Source: Kerstersia similis (lineage in GTDB: Bacteria > Pseudomonadota > Gammaproteobacteria > Burkholderiales > Burkholderiaceae_B). From it: a DNA stretch of 64,000 nt. Both the position numbers and the translations under genes were made by a program. The notes below the pieces were generated by a model, which did not search any database, was not told where the DNA came from, and saw nothing but the letters and a program-made list of their open reading frames with translations. How positions within the stretch are numbered: the stretch's first letter is position 1; each line of letters opens with the position of its first letter. Location: the NCBI RefSeq assembly GCF_965139615.1, contig NZ_CBCSIQ010000018.1:26817-90816 (forward strand), given 5' to 3'. Shown here one piece after another: positions 51,037 to 58,604 of this stretch.

Positions 51037-51831
51037 TTAGCGGGCTGCCTGCTGGGCGCGATCCAGTCGTGCCCGCAACTCATCGGCAGGCAGCGCGCCA
51101 GGCGCCCGGGTGCCGTCCTCGAAGAAAATGGCCGGCGTGCCACGCACGTTCAGGCGCTTGCCCAGGGCAAGCAGCTGATCCAGCGGCGCGTCGCAGTTGC
51201 CGGCCTGGGGCGCGATACCCTTGACCATCCAGGCATCCCAGGCAGCCGCCGGATCCTTGGCGCACCACACGGCCTGAGATTTTTCGTGTGAATCCTGCGA
51301 CAGAATGGGCAACAGGAAAGCGTACACCGTCACATTGTCGATGCCTGCCAACGTCTGCCGGAGCTGCTTGCAATAGCGGCAATTCGGATCTTCAAAAATC
51401 GCCAGCTTGCGAGAGCCATCGCCATGCACTTGCTTGATCGCCAGTTCCAGCGGCAACTGATCGAAGTCGATGGCCGACAGCTGTTCCATACGCTCTTGCG
51501 TCAGATTGCGGCGCGTTGCTGCATCCACCAGATAGCCCTGCATCAGATAGCTGACATCCGCATCGGTATAAAACAGGCTGTCATCCACCTGCACCTCGTA
51601 CAGCCCATACCCGACGCTGCGAACACCATCCGGTTGCACGCCATCGAAACGCTGGGCAAAACGCTGGCCAACAGCGGCCGGCGCTACGCCAGCAGCCTCG
51701 GACGGCTTGCCGGTTGCCGCCGTGCCTGCCGCAGCGCCCGTAGCCGTCGCGGCCTGCACCGCAGGCACCAACATAGCGGAGAGCGTTGCCGCAGCGATGG
51801 CGATCCAGCGCCGGAATTGTAGAACTGACAT
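51037..51831 (-). CDS. dsbC: Thiol:disulfide interchange protein DsbC
   Basis: Periplasmic disulfide isomerase. The 264 residues have a signal peptide (ending VPAVQA), an Ala/Thr-rich linker, an N-terminal dimerisation domain (about 50-120, GVRSVGYGLYEVQVDDSLFY) and a thioredoxin-like domain. The active site is Cys151-Arg-Tyr-Cys154 and the cis-proline loop is RGTPAIFF. A further Cys pair (WCAKD, GNCDAP) matches the structural disulfide of DsbC. The reductant DsbD is not in the window. Confidence 0.93.
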   Translation of the reverse strand: MSVLQFRRWIAIAAATLSAMLVPAVQAATATGAAAGTAATGKPSEAAGVAPAAVGQRFAQRFDGVQPDGVRSVGYGLYEVQVDDSLFYTDADVSYLMQGYLVDAATRRNLTQERMEQLSAIDFDQLPLELAIKQVHGDGSRKLAIFEDPNCRYCKQLRQTLAGIDNVTVYAFLLPILSQDSHEKSQAVWCAKDPAAAWDAWMVKGIAPQAGNCDAPLDQLLALGKRLNVRGTPAIFFEDGTRAPGALPADELRARLDRAQQAAR

Positions 51832-51876
51832 GAACCGTGTTCTCCTGAAATTTTCCGGGACGCATTCCCAGGGTTT

Positions 51877-53040
51877 CTAGCGCGAAGCCTGCTCGATCAA
51901 CAGGCGCTGCAGGCCGGGCAAACGTCCTACCAGCGACATGCCGGTATTGCGCAGCCAGGCCAGTGGCGCCGGCTGCGCCTCGAACAAACGATGCAGACCG
52001 TCGGTCGCCAAGGCCATCGCGCCAACGGCTTCGGCCCGCCGGCGGCGATAGCGCCGCAACAGCAAAGGATCGCCAGCCTGCCGGAAATCCTCCCGGCCGC
52101 CCACGATCGCCGCCAGTTCACGGGCATCCCCCAAGCCAAGGTTCAAGCCCTGGCCAGCCAGCGGATGCACCCGGTGCGCCGCATCGCCCACCAGCGCCAA
52201 ACGCTCGCCGACCATATCGGTACGGTCCAGCGTCAAGGGAAAGCCGTGCACAGCGCTGCGCAATACCAACTGCCCCAGGCATCCTTGCGTCGCCTCCGCC
52301 AGGCGCCGCGACCAGGCCTGGGCAGCCTCATCCGCAGGCAGGGCTTGCATCGCCCGCGCATGCTCGTCCTTCATGGACCAGACCATGGAGACCTGCGCGC
52401 CCTGGGCCGTATCCGGCATAGGCAGCAACGCCAGCACGCCGTCGTCGCGGAACCATTGCCGGGCCATCCCGCCATGCGGCAATGCCGCATCCAGATGCGC
52501 AACCAGGCCCGTCGCACCATAGGCACGCGAGCTGACTCCGCCGACATGGGCGCGCAACAGCGAGCGTGCGCCATCTGCACCGATCAGCAGATCAGGCCGG
52601 AGCGCACTCCCTTTGCTGGTGGCAAGCACACCTGCGTCGTAACTCAGCGCTTCTTCATCGCGCCACTCCAGGCCGAACACGCGCACGGCCTGCTGCAACG
52701 CCCGCTCGATTTCGCTGGACTCGACAATCCAGGCCAGTGCATCACGGGCGGCCTGCCAGGCGTGCAGATCCAGGCGACCATCGGCATCGCCATGTATTTC
52801 CATACCAGCCACGGGCGCCACACGCCCAGGCTCCAGCCCGTCCCACACGCCCAATTCCTGCAGGAATGCCTGACTCGCGGGAGAGATCGCGTACACCCGC
52901 GCATGATAGACATCCGGCTGCGGAGGCGGCACCGGGCGGCGCGGCGCCAGAATGACCGGGCGCTGGCCCTGGCGCGCCAAGGCCAGCGCCGTCGCCAGGC
53001 CGGCATTGCCGGCACCGCAAATGACGATACCCCCCATCAT
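51877..53040 (-). CDS. FAD-dependent ubiquinone-type hydroxylase (UbiH/COQ6 family)
   Basis: Aromatic hydroxylase-like flavoprotein of 387 residues. FAD motifs are the N-terminal GGIVICGAGNAGLATALALARQG, the DG motif region LLIGADGARSLLRA, and the C-terminal ALVGDAAHRVHPLAGQGLNLGLGDARELA, which includes the UbiH/F/I/COQ6 signature. The family hydroxylates the ubiquinone ring at C1, C5 or C6, and which position cannot be told here. The start ATG at 53040 overlaps the stop of mltA by 4 bases. Confidence 0.87.
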   Translation of the reverse strand: MMGGIVICGAGNAGLATALALARQGQRPVILAPRRPVPPPQPDVYHARVYAISPASQAFLQELGVWDGLEPGRVAPVAGMEIHGDADGRLDLHAWQAARDALAWIVESSEIERALQQAVRVFGLEWRDEEALSYDAGVLATSKGSALRPDLLIGADGARSLLRAHVGGVSSRAYGATGLVAHLDAALPHGGMARQWFRDDGVLALLPMPDTAQGAQVSMVWSMKDEHARAMQALPADEAAQAWSRRLAEATQGCLGQLVLRSAVHGFPLTLDRTDMVGERLALVGDAAHRVHPLAGQGLNLGLGDARELAAIVGGREDFRQAGDPLLLRRYRRRRAEAVGAMALATDGLHRLFEAQPAPLAWLRNTGMSLVGRLPGLQRLLIEQASR

Positions 53041-54374
53041 CGCGCCGCCGGTTGGCCGGCCGATTTGGGCCACAACACCCACATGCGGCCACGCTGCTTC
53101 ATCCGGCCAGCCTGCTCACCGGCTTCGTCGCCATAACCCCAGTAGAAGTCGGCCCGAGCAGCCCCCTTGATCGCAGCACCGGTATCCTGGGCGAATACCA
53201 GGCGATTGAGCGGCTGGTTGGACGACGGCAAGGTGGTGGACAGGAAGACCGGCGCGCCCAGCGGCACATAACGGGTATCGACAGCAATGGAACGCTGTCC
53301 GGTCAACGGGATGCCATAGGCGCCCTTGGGGCCTTCGGACGGATCGACGATGGTTTCTTCGCGGAAGAACACCATGGCCGGATTGGCGTTCAGCATTTCC
53401 TGCACTCGTTCCGGATTGCGGCGCGCCCAGGCGCGGATGTTCTGCATCGACGCCTGCGCCAGCGGCAACTCGCCCTTATCGGCCAGCCAGCGCCCGATTG
53501 AGGCATAGGGCCGCCCATTATGGTCTGCATAGGCCAGCCGCAAGGTATGCCCCTGATCCGGGCCGCCCGTCAGCAGCACGCGGCCAGAGCCCTGAATCTG
53601 CAGGAAAAAGGCATCGACCGGGTCATCCACCCAGACAATCGCCGCAGGCTGGCGGGCGCGGTCGGCCGCGATCTCCGCCCGGGTGTCATAAGGCACCACA
53701 CGCTTGCCATCCACGAGCTTGCCCCGCACACGCTTGCCCGCCAATTCGGGGTACACCGAACCGAGGTCTATCGTCAGCAGGTCGGCCGGCACTGCATACA
53801 GCGGCCACTGATAGACACCGCCACGCTCACGCGAACCGCGCACCAGGGGTTCATAGTAGCCAGTCACCGTATTGGCGGCGGCACCCTTGCCTTCGTCCAG
53901 GCGCCAGGGCTGCAGATGCTGCTGCAGGAAACGCCGGATGGCAGCGGGATCATTGGCATCCGGCGCCTGCGCCGGATCCGCGGCGGCTGCGCAAACGGCA
54001 TGCCAGGGGCGGGGCGCCGAACGCGCCGGTGCCGTCAAGGAACCTCCGGTCGGGCGCATCAGCCCGGCGCAGTTACGCAGAAAGGCCACCCAGGCCTGAT
54101 CCATGGGTTCGCTGCTCCAACCGGGCAAATCCGCCCAGTCGGCACGCGCCCAGCCGCCATCGAGCCGGCGCGCTGCCGTGTCCCGCAGACTGGCCAATGG
54201 AGGAACGCGCAAGGGCAACAGGCTGCGCGGCTCAGCTGCCGCCTCGCCTGTCGTTCCGCCCGTCGTTGTCGTCCCCGAAGGCTGACCGCCCTCGGGCACA
54301 GGCCCTGTCGTGCTGCAAGACGCCAGCAATGCGGCGCCACCTATCAGTAATGGAAGTAAACGCGTCAGCTTCAT
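53037..54374 (-). CDS. mltA: Membrane-bound lytic murein transglycosylase A MltA
   Basis: Lipoprotein lytic transglycosylase of 445 residues. The start at 54374 gives MKLTRLLPLLIGGAALLASC, a clear lipobox; the frame is open a further 53 codons without similarity. After a Gly/Thr-rich linker the MltA domain shows NTVTGYYEPLVRGS and FFLQIQGSGRVLL. The 3D domain follows with IPLTGQRSIAVDTRYVPLGAPVFLST and the catalytic aspartate region VFAQDTGAAIKGAARADFYWGYG. It is translationally coupled to the UbiH-like gene. Confidence 0.94.
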   Translation of the reverse strand: MKLTRLLPLLIGGAALLASCSTTGPVPEGGQPSGTTTTGGTTGEAAAEPRSLLPLRVPPLASLRDTAARRLDGGWARADWADLPGWSSEPMDQAWVAFLRNCAGLMRPTGGSLTAPARSAPRPWHAVCAAAADPAQAPDANDPAAIRRFLQQHLQPWRLDEGKGAAANTVTGYYEPLVRGSRERGGVYQWPLYAVPADLLTIDLGSVYPELAGKRVRGKLVDGKRVVPYDTRAEIAADRARQPAAIVWVDDPVDAFFLQIQGSGRVLLTGGPDQGHTLRLAYADHNGRPYASIGRWLADKGELPLAQASMQNIRAWARRNPERVQEMLNANPAMVFFREETIVDPSEGPKGAYGIPLTGQRSIAVDTRYVPLGAPVFLSTTLPSSNQPLNRLVFAQDTGAAIKGAARADFYWGYGDEAGEQAGRMKQRGRMWVLWPKSAGQPAAR

Positions 54375-54456
54375 GAACCGCCCGGTATGTTCTCGAGGCA
54401 TTATAGGACCGCCACTACAGCGGCGCTTGAAGTTTTTCCGTGCGCCCCGCCGCCCG

Positions 54457-54837
54457 TCAATGCAGGGTGCTGGGCATCGCCAACATGAATTCCGGTATGG
54501 CGACATCGAAGGGAATGCCGTTTTCCCCGACACAATGATACGTGCCGCGCATCGTCCCCACCGGTGTTTTCAGCGGGCAGGCGCTGGTGTATTCAAAAGA
54601 CTCGCCCGGCGCCAGCAAAGGCTGCTTGCCCACCACGCCCAGCCCGCGTACCTCATGCTGATGCTGGGTGGCATCGGTGATGACCCAGTGGCGCGCGATC
54701 ACTTGTGCTGGACGGCTGCCGGTATTGGCAATGGTAACGGTATAGGCAAACAGATATTCGTCAGCCGACGGCTGCGACTGTTCCGGTACGTAACGCGGTA
54801 CCACCGTCACGGTCAAATCGTAGGTTTTATCCTGCAT
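54457..54837 (-). CDS. apaG: Co2+/Mg2+ efflux-associated protein ApaG
   Basis: Small 126-residue ApaG protein with a fibronectin-III-like beta-sandwich. Signatures are the opening TVTVVPRYVPEQS, YTVTIANTGSRPAQVIARHWVITDA, the VRGLGVVGKQPLLAPGESFEYTSAC block and the C-terminal GTMRGTYHCVGENG. The molecular role is unsettled, with links to magnesium/cobalt homeostasis. The start at 54837 has a strong GGGGGAG site 6 bases away. It is divergent from rpe. Confidence 0.94.
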   Translation of the reverse strand: MQDKTYDLTVTVVPRYVPEQSQPSADEYLFAYTVTIANTGSRPAQVIARHWVITDATQHQHEVRGLGVVGKQPLLAPGESFEYTSACPLKTPVGTMRGTYHCVGENGIPFDVAIPEFMLAMPSTLH

Positions 54838-55093
54838 GAAATACTCCCCCTCATGGCTGGCGCCGCACACCGAGGCCCCGAGATAATGCGAAACGCCATC
54901 CCCGCCCCCCAAAACTGCAATAATGTCGGCTGCCTGCCTGAGCTTTTTTCCAATGTTGTGGCTCATTGCCAGCACAGGAACACAGCGCGGCGGCAACCCG
55001 TCAGGGCCGTGCCATCCGGCCGCGCCCTGCCTGATTCCGCAATTTCTGCGCGGGACTCCCGCGCTGCCATTCCTTGCCTTCCAGGCCGCTATC

Positions 55094-55810
55094 ATGCCAG
55101 AACAAACGTCCTTGCCGCCCGCCCGCATCGCTCCGAGCATTCTGTCCGCCGATTTCGCCCGCCTGGGCGAAGAGGTGCGCAATGTCCTGCTTGCCGGCGC
55201 GGACTGGATCCACTTCGACGTCATGGATAACCATTTCGTTCCCAACCTGACGATAGGCCCGCTGGTCTGCGAGGCGATCCGCCCCCACGTCAAGGCGCCG
55301 ATCGACGTCCATCTGATGGTTGAACCGGTCGATGCCCTCATTCCCATGTTCGCCAAGGCCGGCGCCGACATCATCAGTTTCCACCCGGAAGGCTCGCGCC
55401 ATGTGGATCGTACCCTGTCGCTGATCCGCGATCATGGCTGCCAGGCCGGCCTGGTCTTCAACCCGGCCACGCCGCTGGACTGGATGGATCATGTCATGGA
55501 CAAGCTCGACCTGGTGCTGCTGATGTCGGTCAACCCCGGCTTTGGCGGCCAGGCATTCCTGCCTTCCAGCCTGCCCAAGCTGCGCCAAGCCCGTGCCCGC
55601 ATCGACGCCTGGACGGCCCAGGGCGGCCAGCCCATCGCGCTGGAGATTGATGGCGGCGTCAAGGTGGACAACATCGGCGCCATCCGCGCCGCTGGCGCCG
55701 ATACCTTCGTGGCCGGTTCGGCCATTTTCGGCAAGCCCGATTACGCGGCCGTCATCAGCGCCATGCGTGCGGAAATGGCACGTGCCGACGGTGCCCTGCA
55801 AACCTGTTGA
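55094..55810 (+). CDS. rpe: Ribulose-phosphate 3-epimerase
   Basis: Interconverts ribulose 5-phosphate and xylulose 5-phosphate in the pentose phosphate pathway. The 238-residue TIM barrel shows the metal and catalytic segments APSILSADFARLGEEV, IHFDVMDNHFVPNLTIGP, DVHLMVEP, SVNPGFGGQAFLP and EIDGGVKVDN. The start at 55094 follows AGG. gph begins 27 bases downstream, giving the rpe-gph-trpE order common in proteobacteria. Confidence 0.96.
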   Translation: MPEQTSLPPARIAPSILSADFARLGEEVRNVLLAGADWIHFDVMDNHFVPNLTIGPLVCEAIRPHVKAPIDVHLMVEPVDALIPMFAKAGADIISFHPEGSRHVDRTLSLIRDHGCQAGLVFNPATPLDWMDHVMDKLDLVLLMSVNPGFGGQAFLPSSLPKLRQARARIDAWTAQGGQPIALEIDGGVKVDNIGAIRAAGADTFVAGSAIFGKPDYAAVISAMRAEMARADGALQTC

Positions 55811-55837
55811 ACCTTGATTACCCCGCCTGCGCCTGAC

Positions 55838-56521
55838 ATGACTACCCTAGAACTGGTTCTGCTGGACCTGGACGGCACCCTGCTGGATACCATTCCGGAT
55901 CTGGCCAACGCCGCCAATCATATGCGCGCCGACCTCGGCTTGCCGCCGCTGCCCCTGGCGCTGCTAGCAACCTATGTCGGCAAGGGCATGCAGGTGCTGG
56001 TGCGACGCGCCATGACAGGCGACACCCGCCTGGATGGCCCCCTGCCCGAGGGTTTCGATCATGCGCTGGCGCGCTTTCAGCATCACTACCGCAGGCTCAA
56101 TGGGGCCGATACGCGCATCTACCCCGGCGTCATCGACGGGCTGGACGCCATGCAGGCCCAAGGGCTGCCGCTTGCGGTCGTGACCAACAAGCCGCACGCC
56201 TACACGCCGCCGCTGCTGGCGCGCATGGGCCTGGATCGCTACTTCCCCATTGTGATCTGCGGTGACACCTGCGCCCGCAAAAAGCCGGAAGCCGACCCGC
56301 TGCTGCATGCCTGCCAACTGGCGGGGGTCGCCCCAGCGGCCACCGTCATGATCGGCGACTCCATCAATGACGCCCAGGCGGCCCGCGCCGCCGGATGCGC
56401 CGCGCTGGCAGTCAGCTATGGCTACAACGAAGGGATGGATGTGCAGACGCTGGATGTCGATGGTATAGTGGATACGTTGCTGGAAGCCGCCGGGTGGATT
56501 GCCCGCCGCAACCAGCACTAA
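55838..56521 (+). CDS. gph: Phosphoglycolate phosphatase (HAD family)
   Basis: Dephosphorylates 2-phosphoglycolate formed during DNA repair or oxygenation side reactions. The 227 residues contain HAD motif I LLDLDGTLLDT with the nucleophile aspartate, motif II VTNKPHAYT, and motifs III/IV KKPEADPLLHAC and MIGDSINDAQAA. The start at 55838 is preferred over a TTG 8 codons upstream. The gene ends 54 bases before the trp leader peptide. Confidence 0.94.
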   Translation: MTTLELVLLDLDGTLLDTIPDLANAANHMRADLGLPPLPLALLATYVGKGMQVLVRRAMTGDTRLDGPLPEGFDHALARFQHHYRRLNGADTRIYPGVIDGLDAMQAQGLPLAVVTNKPHAYTPPLLARMGLDRYFPIVICGDTCARKKPEADPLLHACQLAGVAPAATVMIGDSINDAQAARAAGCAALAVSYGYNEGMDVQTLDVDGIVDTLLEAAGWIARRNQH

Positions 56522-56575
56522 TTCGATACCCAATATCCAAGACTGAATCCCGACCCAAGATTCCTGGCTGATTTC

Positions 56576-56650
56576 ATGTTCATCACATCCACATCCCGTT
56601 CCGCACGCGCCAGCTGGCGCTGGTGGCGCAGCATGTCCGGGTGTTGGTGA
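56576..56650 (+). CDS. trpL: trpE leader peptide
   Basis: A 24-codon open frame whose C-terminal part is WRWWRSMSGCW, with four Trp codons. A GGCTGGC / GCCAGCC hairpin (56660-56683) and an intrinsic terminator (56704-56733) follow before trpE. This is the layout of a classical tryptophan attenuator: ribosome stalling at the Trp codons should favour read-through. A 14-base palindrome GCGCCAGCTGGCGC overlaps the first Trp codon. The ribosome-binding site is weak. Confidence 0.85.
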   Translation: MFITSTSRSARASWRWWRSMSGCW

Positions 56651-56703
56651 CGACCTTCCGGCTGGCGCCGCTGTGTGCCAGCCCTACGCAGCAAAGATCA
56701 CAC

Positions 56704-56733
56704 GCCCGGCCCCCCTTCTGGCCGGGCTTTTTT
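56704..56733 (+). terminator. trpE attenuator terminator
   Basis: GCCCGGCC / GGCCGGGC, an 8-bp stem with an 8-base loop, followed by six T, 40 bases before the trpE start. Together with the Trp-rich leader peptide it forms the attenuator. Confidence 0.88.
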
Positions 56734-56773
56734 GTGCGCGCCCGGCCTCCCCAGTATCCCACGGAGAGTCTTC

Positions 56774-58339
56774 ATGACCGAGATTGAATTCCACGCCCTG
56801 GCCGCACAAGGCTACAACCGCATTCCGCTGATCGCCGAAAGCCATGCCGATCTGGATACGCCGCTCTCGCTGTACCTGAAACTGGCGCATCAAGGCGGCG
56901 CACAGGGCCGCATGAGCTGCCTGCTCGAGTCTGTCGTGGGCGGCGAGCGCTTCGGTCGCTATTCGTTCATCGGCCTGCCGGCGCGCACCGTGCTGCGCGC
57001 CAGCGGCGAACAGATCGAAGTCCTGCGCGACGGCGAGATCGTCGAACGCCACCAGGGCGACCCACTGGCTTTCATCGAAGCCTACCAGCAGCGCTTCAAG
57101 GTTGCCCTGCGCCCCGGCCTGCCACGCTTTGCGGGCGGCCTGGCCGGCTACTTCGGCTACGACACCATCCGCCATATCGAAAAGCGCCTGGGCCCGGCCG
57201 TCAAGCCCTTCCCGGCCGGCATGGAAGAAGGCGTCCCGGACATCATGCTGCTGCATGTCGATGAACTGGCCATCGTGGACAACCTCAGCGGCAAGCTCTA
57301 TCTGATCGTCTATGCCGACCCGACCCAGCCCGAAGCCTATACACGCGCCCAGCAACGCCTCAAGGCACTGCGCACCCAGCTGCGCCGCCCCGTGGAAGTA
57401 CCCTATAGCCACGCCAGCACCCGCACCCAGGAACAGCGCGATTTCCACAAGCCCGATTATCTGCAGGCCGTCCTCAAGGCCAAGGAATATATCGCTGCCG
57501 GCGACCTGATGCAGGTACAGGTCGGCCAAGTCATCGCCAAGCCCTTCCGGGATGCGCCGCTCTCTCTGTATCGGGCGCTGCGTTCGCTCAACCCGTCGCC
57601 CTATATGTACTTCTGGAACTTCGGCGACTTCCATGTCGTCGGGGCCTCGCCGGAAATCCTGGTGCGCCAGGAAAACCTGCCGCAATCCGCCGGCCCGGTT
57701 CCCGCCTTTTCCAGTTCCCCTGCCGCCACACCGCTGGAAGCCGGCAGCCGCATCACCATCCGCCCGCTGGCCGGCACCCGCCGCCGCGGCGGCACGCCCG
57801 AGGAAGATGCTGCGCTGGCCATCGAACTGCAAGCCGACGCCAAGGAGCGCGCCGAGCATGTCATGCTGATCGACCTGGCCCGCAACGATATCGGACGCGT
57901 CGCCGAGCCCGGCAGCGTGGTCGTGACCGACACCATGACCATCGAGCGCTACTCCCATGTCATGCATCTGGTCTCCAATGTGGCAGGCACTTTGCGCCCC
58001 GGCATCGGCAACATGGATGTTCTGCGCGCCAGCTTCCCCGCTGGCACCTTGACCGGTGCCCCCAAGGTGCGCGCCATGGAACTGATTGACGAGCTGGAAC
58101 CGGTACGCCGCGGTATTTATGGCGGTGCGGCAGGCTACCTCAGCTACGGTGGCGAAATGGATCTGGCCATTGCCATCCGTACGGGTGTCATCAAGAACGG
58201 CACGCTGTATGTGCAGGCCGCCGCCGGCATCGTCGCCGACTCCGACCCCGAAATGGAATGGAGGGAAACCGAAGCCAAGGCACGCGCCGTCCTGCGTGCT
58301 GCGGAACAAGTACAAGAAGGGCTGGATAACGCTGATTGA
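56774..58339 (+). CDS. trpE: Anthranilate synthase component I TrpE
   Basis: Converts chorismate to anthranilate with TrpG supplying ammonia. The start at 56774 has GGAGAG upstream; the 521 residues match the family. The N-terminal domain holds the tryptophan feedback-site block LLESVVGGERFGRYSFIG. The chorismate-binding domain shows DLMQVQVGQVI, SPEILVRQE, IRPLAGTRRRGG, LIDLARNDIGRV, FPAGTLTGAPKVRAMELIDELE and the final IRTGVI/QAAAGIVADSDPEMEW. A Ser/Ala/Pro-rich stretch of about 25 residues (QSAGPVPAFSSSPAATPLEA) interrupts the usual SPEILVR to TIRPLAGT region. The gene is followed by a terminator, so trpGDC is a separate unit. Confidence 0.96.
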   Translation: MTEIEFHALAAQGYNRIPLIAESHADLDTPLSLYLKLAHQGGAQGRMSCLLESVVGGERFGRYSFIGLPARTVLRASGEQIEVLRDGEIVERHQGDPLAFIEAYQQRFKVALRPGLPRFAGGLAGYFGYDTIRHIEKRLGPAVKPFPAGMEEGVPDIMLLHVDELAIVDNLSGKLYLIVYADPTQPEAYTRAQQRLKALRTQLRRPVEVPYSHASTRTQEQRDFHKPDYLQAVLKAKEYIAAGDLMQVQVGQVIAKPFRDAPLSLYRALRSLNPSPYMYFWNFGDFHVVGASPEILVRQENLPQSAGPVPAFSSSPAATPLEAGSRITIRPLAGTRRRGGTPEEDAALAIELQADAKERAEHVMLIDLARNDIGRVAEPGSVVVTDTMTIERYSHVMHLVSNVAGTLRPGIGNMDVLRASFPAGTLTGAPKVRAMELIDELEPVRRGIYGGAAGYLSYGGEMDLAIAIRTGVIKNGTLYVQAAAGIVADSDPEMEWRETEAKARAVLRAAEQVQEGLDNAD

Positions 58340-58377
58340 TACACACAGCGCGACGCCCCTCCGGCGTCGGCCAACCG

Positions 58378-58412
58378 AACAGGGCTCCTTCACGGGAGCC
58401 TTGTTACTTTTT
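58378..58412 (+). terminator. Rho-independent terminator after trpE
   Basis: AACAGGGCTCC pairs with GGAGCCTTGTT (one mismatch) across a 6-base loop, followed by ACTTTTT. It closes the trpE unit before the LTA-synthase-like gene. Confidence 0.8.
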
Positions 58413-58604
58413 GTCTATCGCACCGGCAACAGGACGCTTCCGTTCCGGCACGCCCCCAGCAGCCACAGGCAGGCGGCGACAGCCGCGCCGCGCGGCCATC
58501 GTAGTGGACGCAGCGCCCTTTTTTCTGTTGCAAAGCATTCCTGGCGTTTGACGGTTCAAGGGGTAGAATCTGCACCCGTTCGAGACTTGTCATCAAACTG
58601 AAGC

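Noticed and set aside
56441..56527. Promoter boxes for the trpE leader (GTGCAG-17-TATAGT or TTGCCC-17-TTCGAT)
   Set aside because: Each has a poor match in at least one box; a promoter is needed but cannot be placed with confidence.
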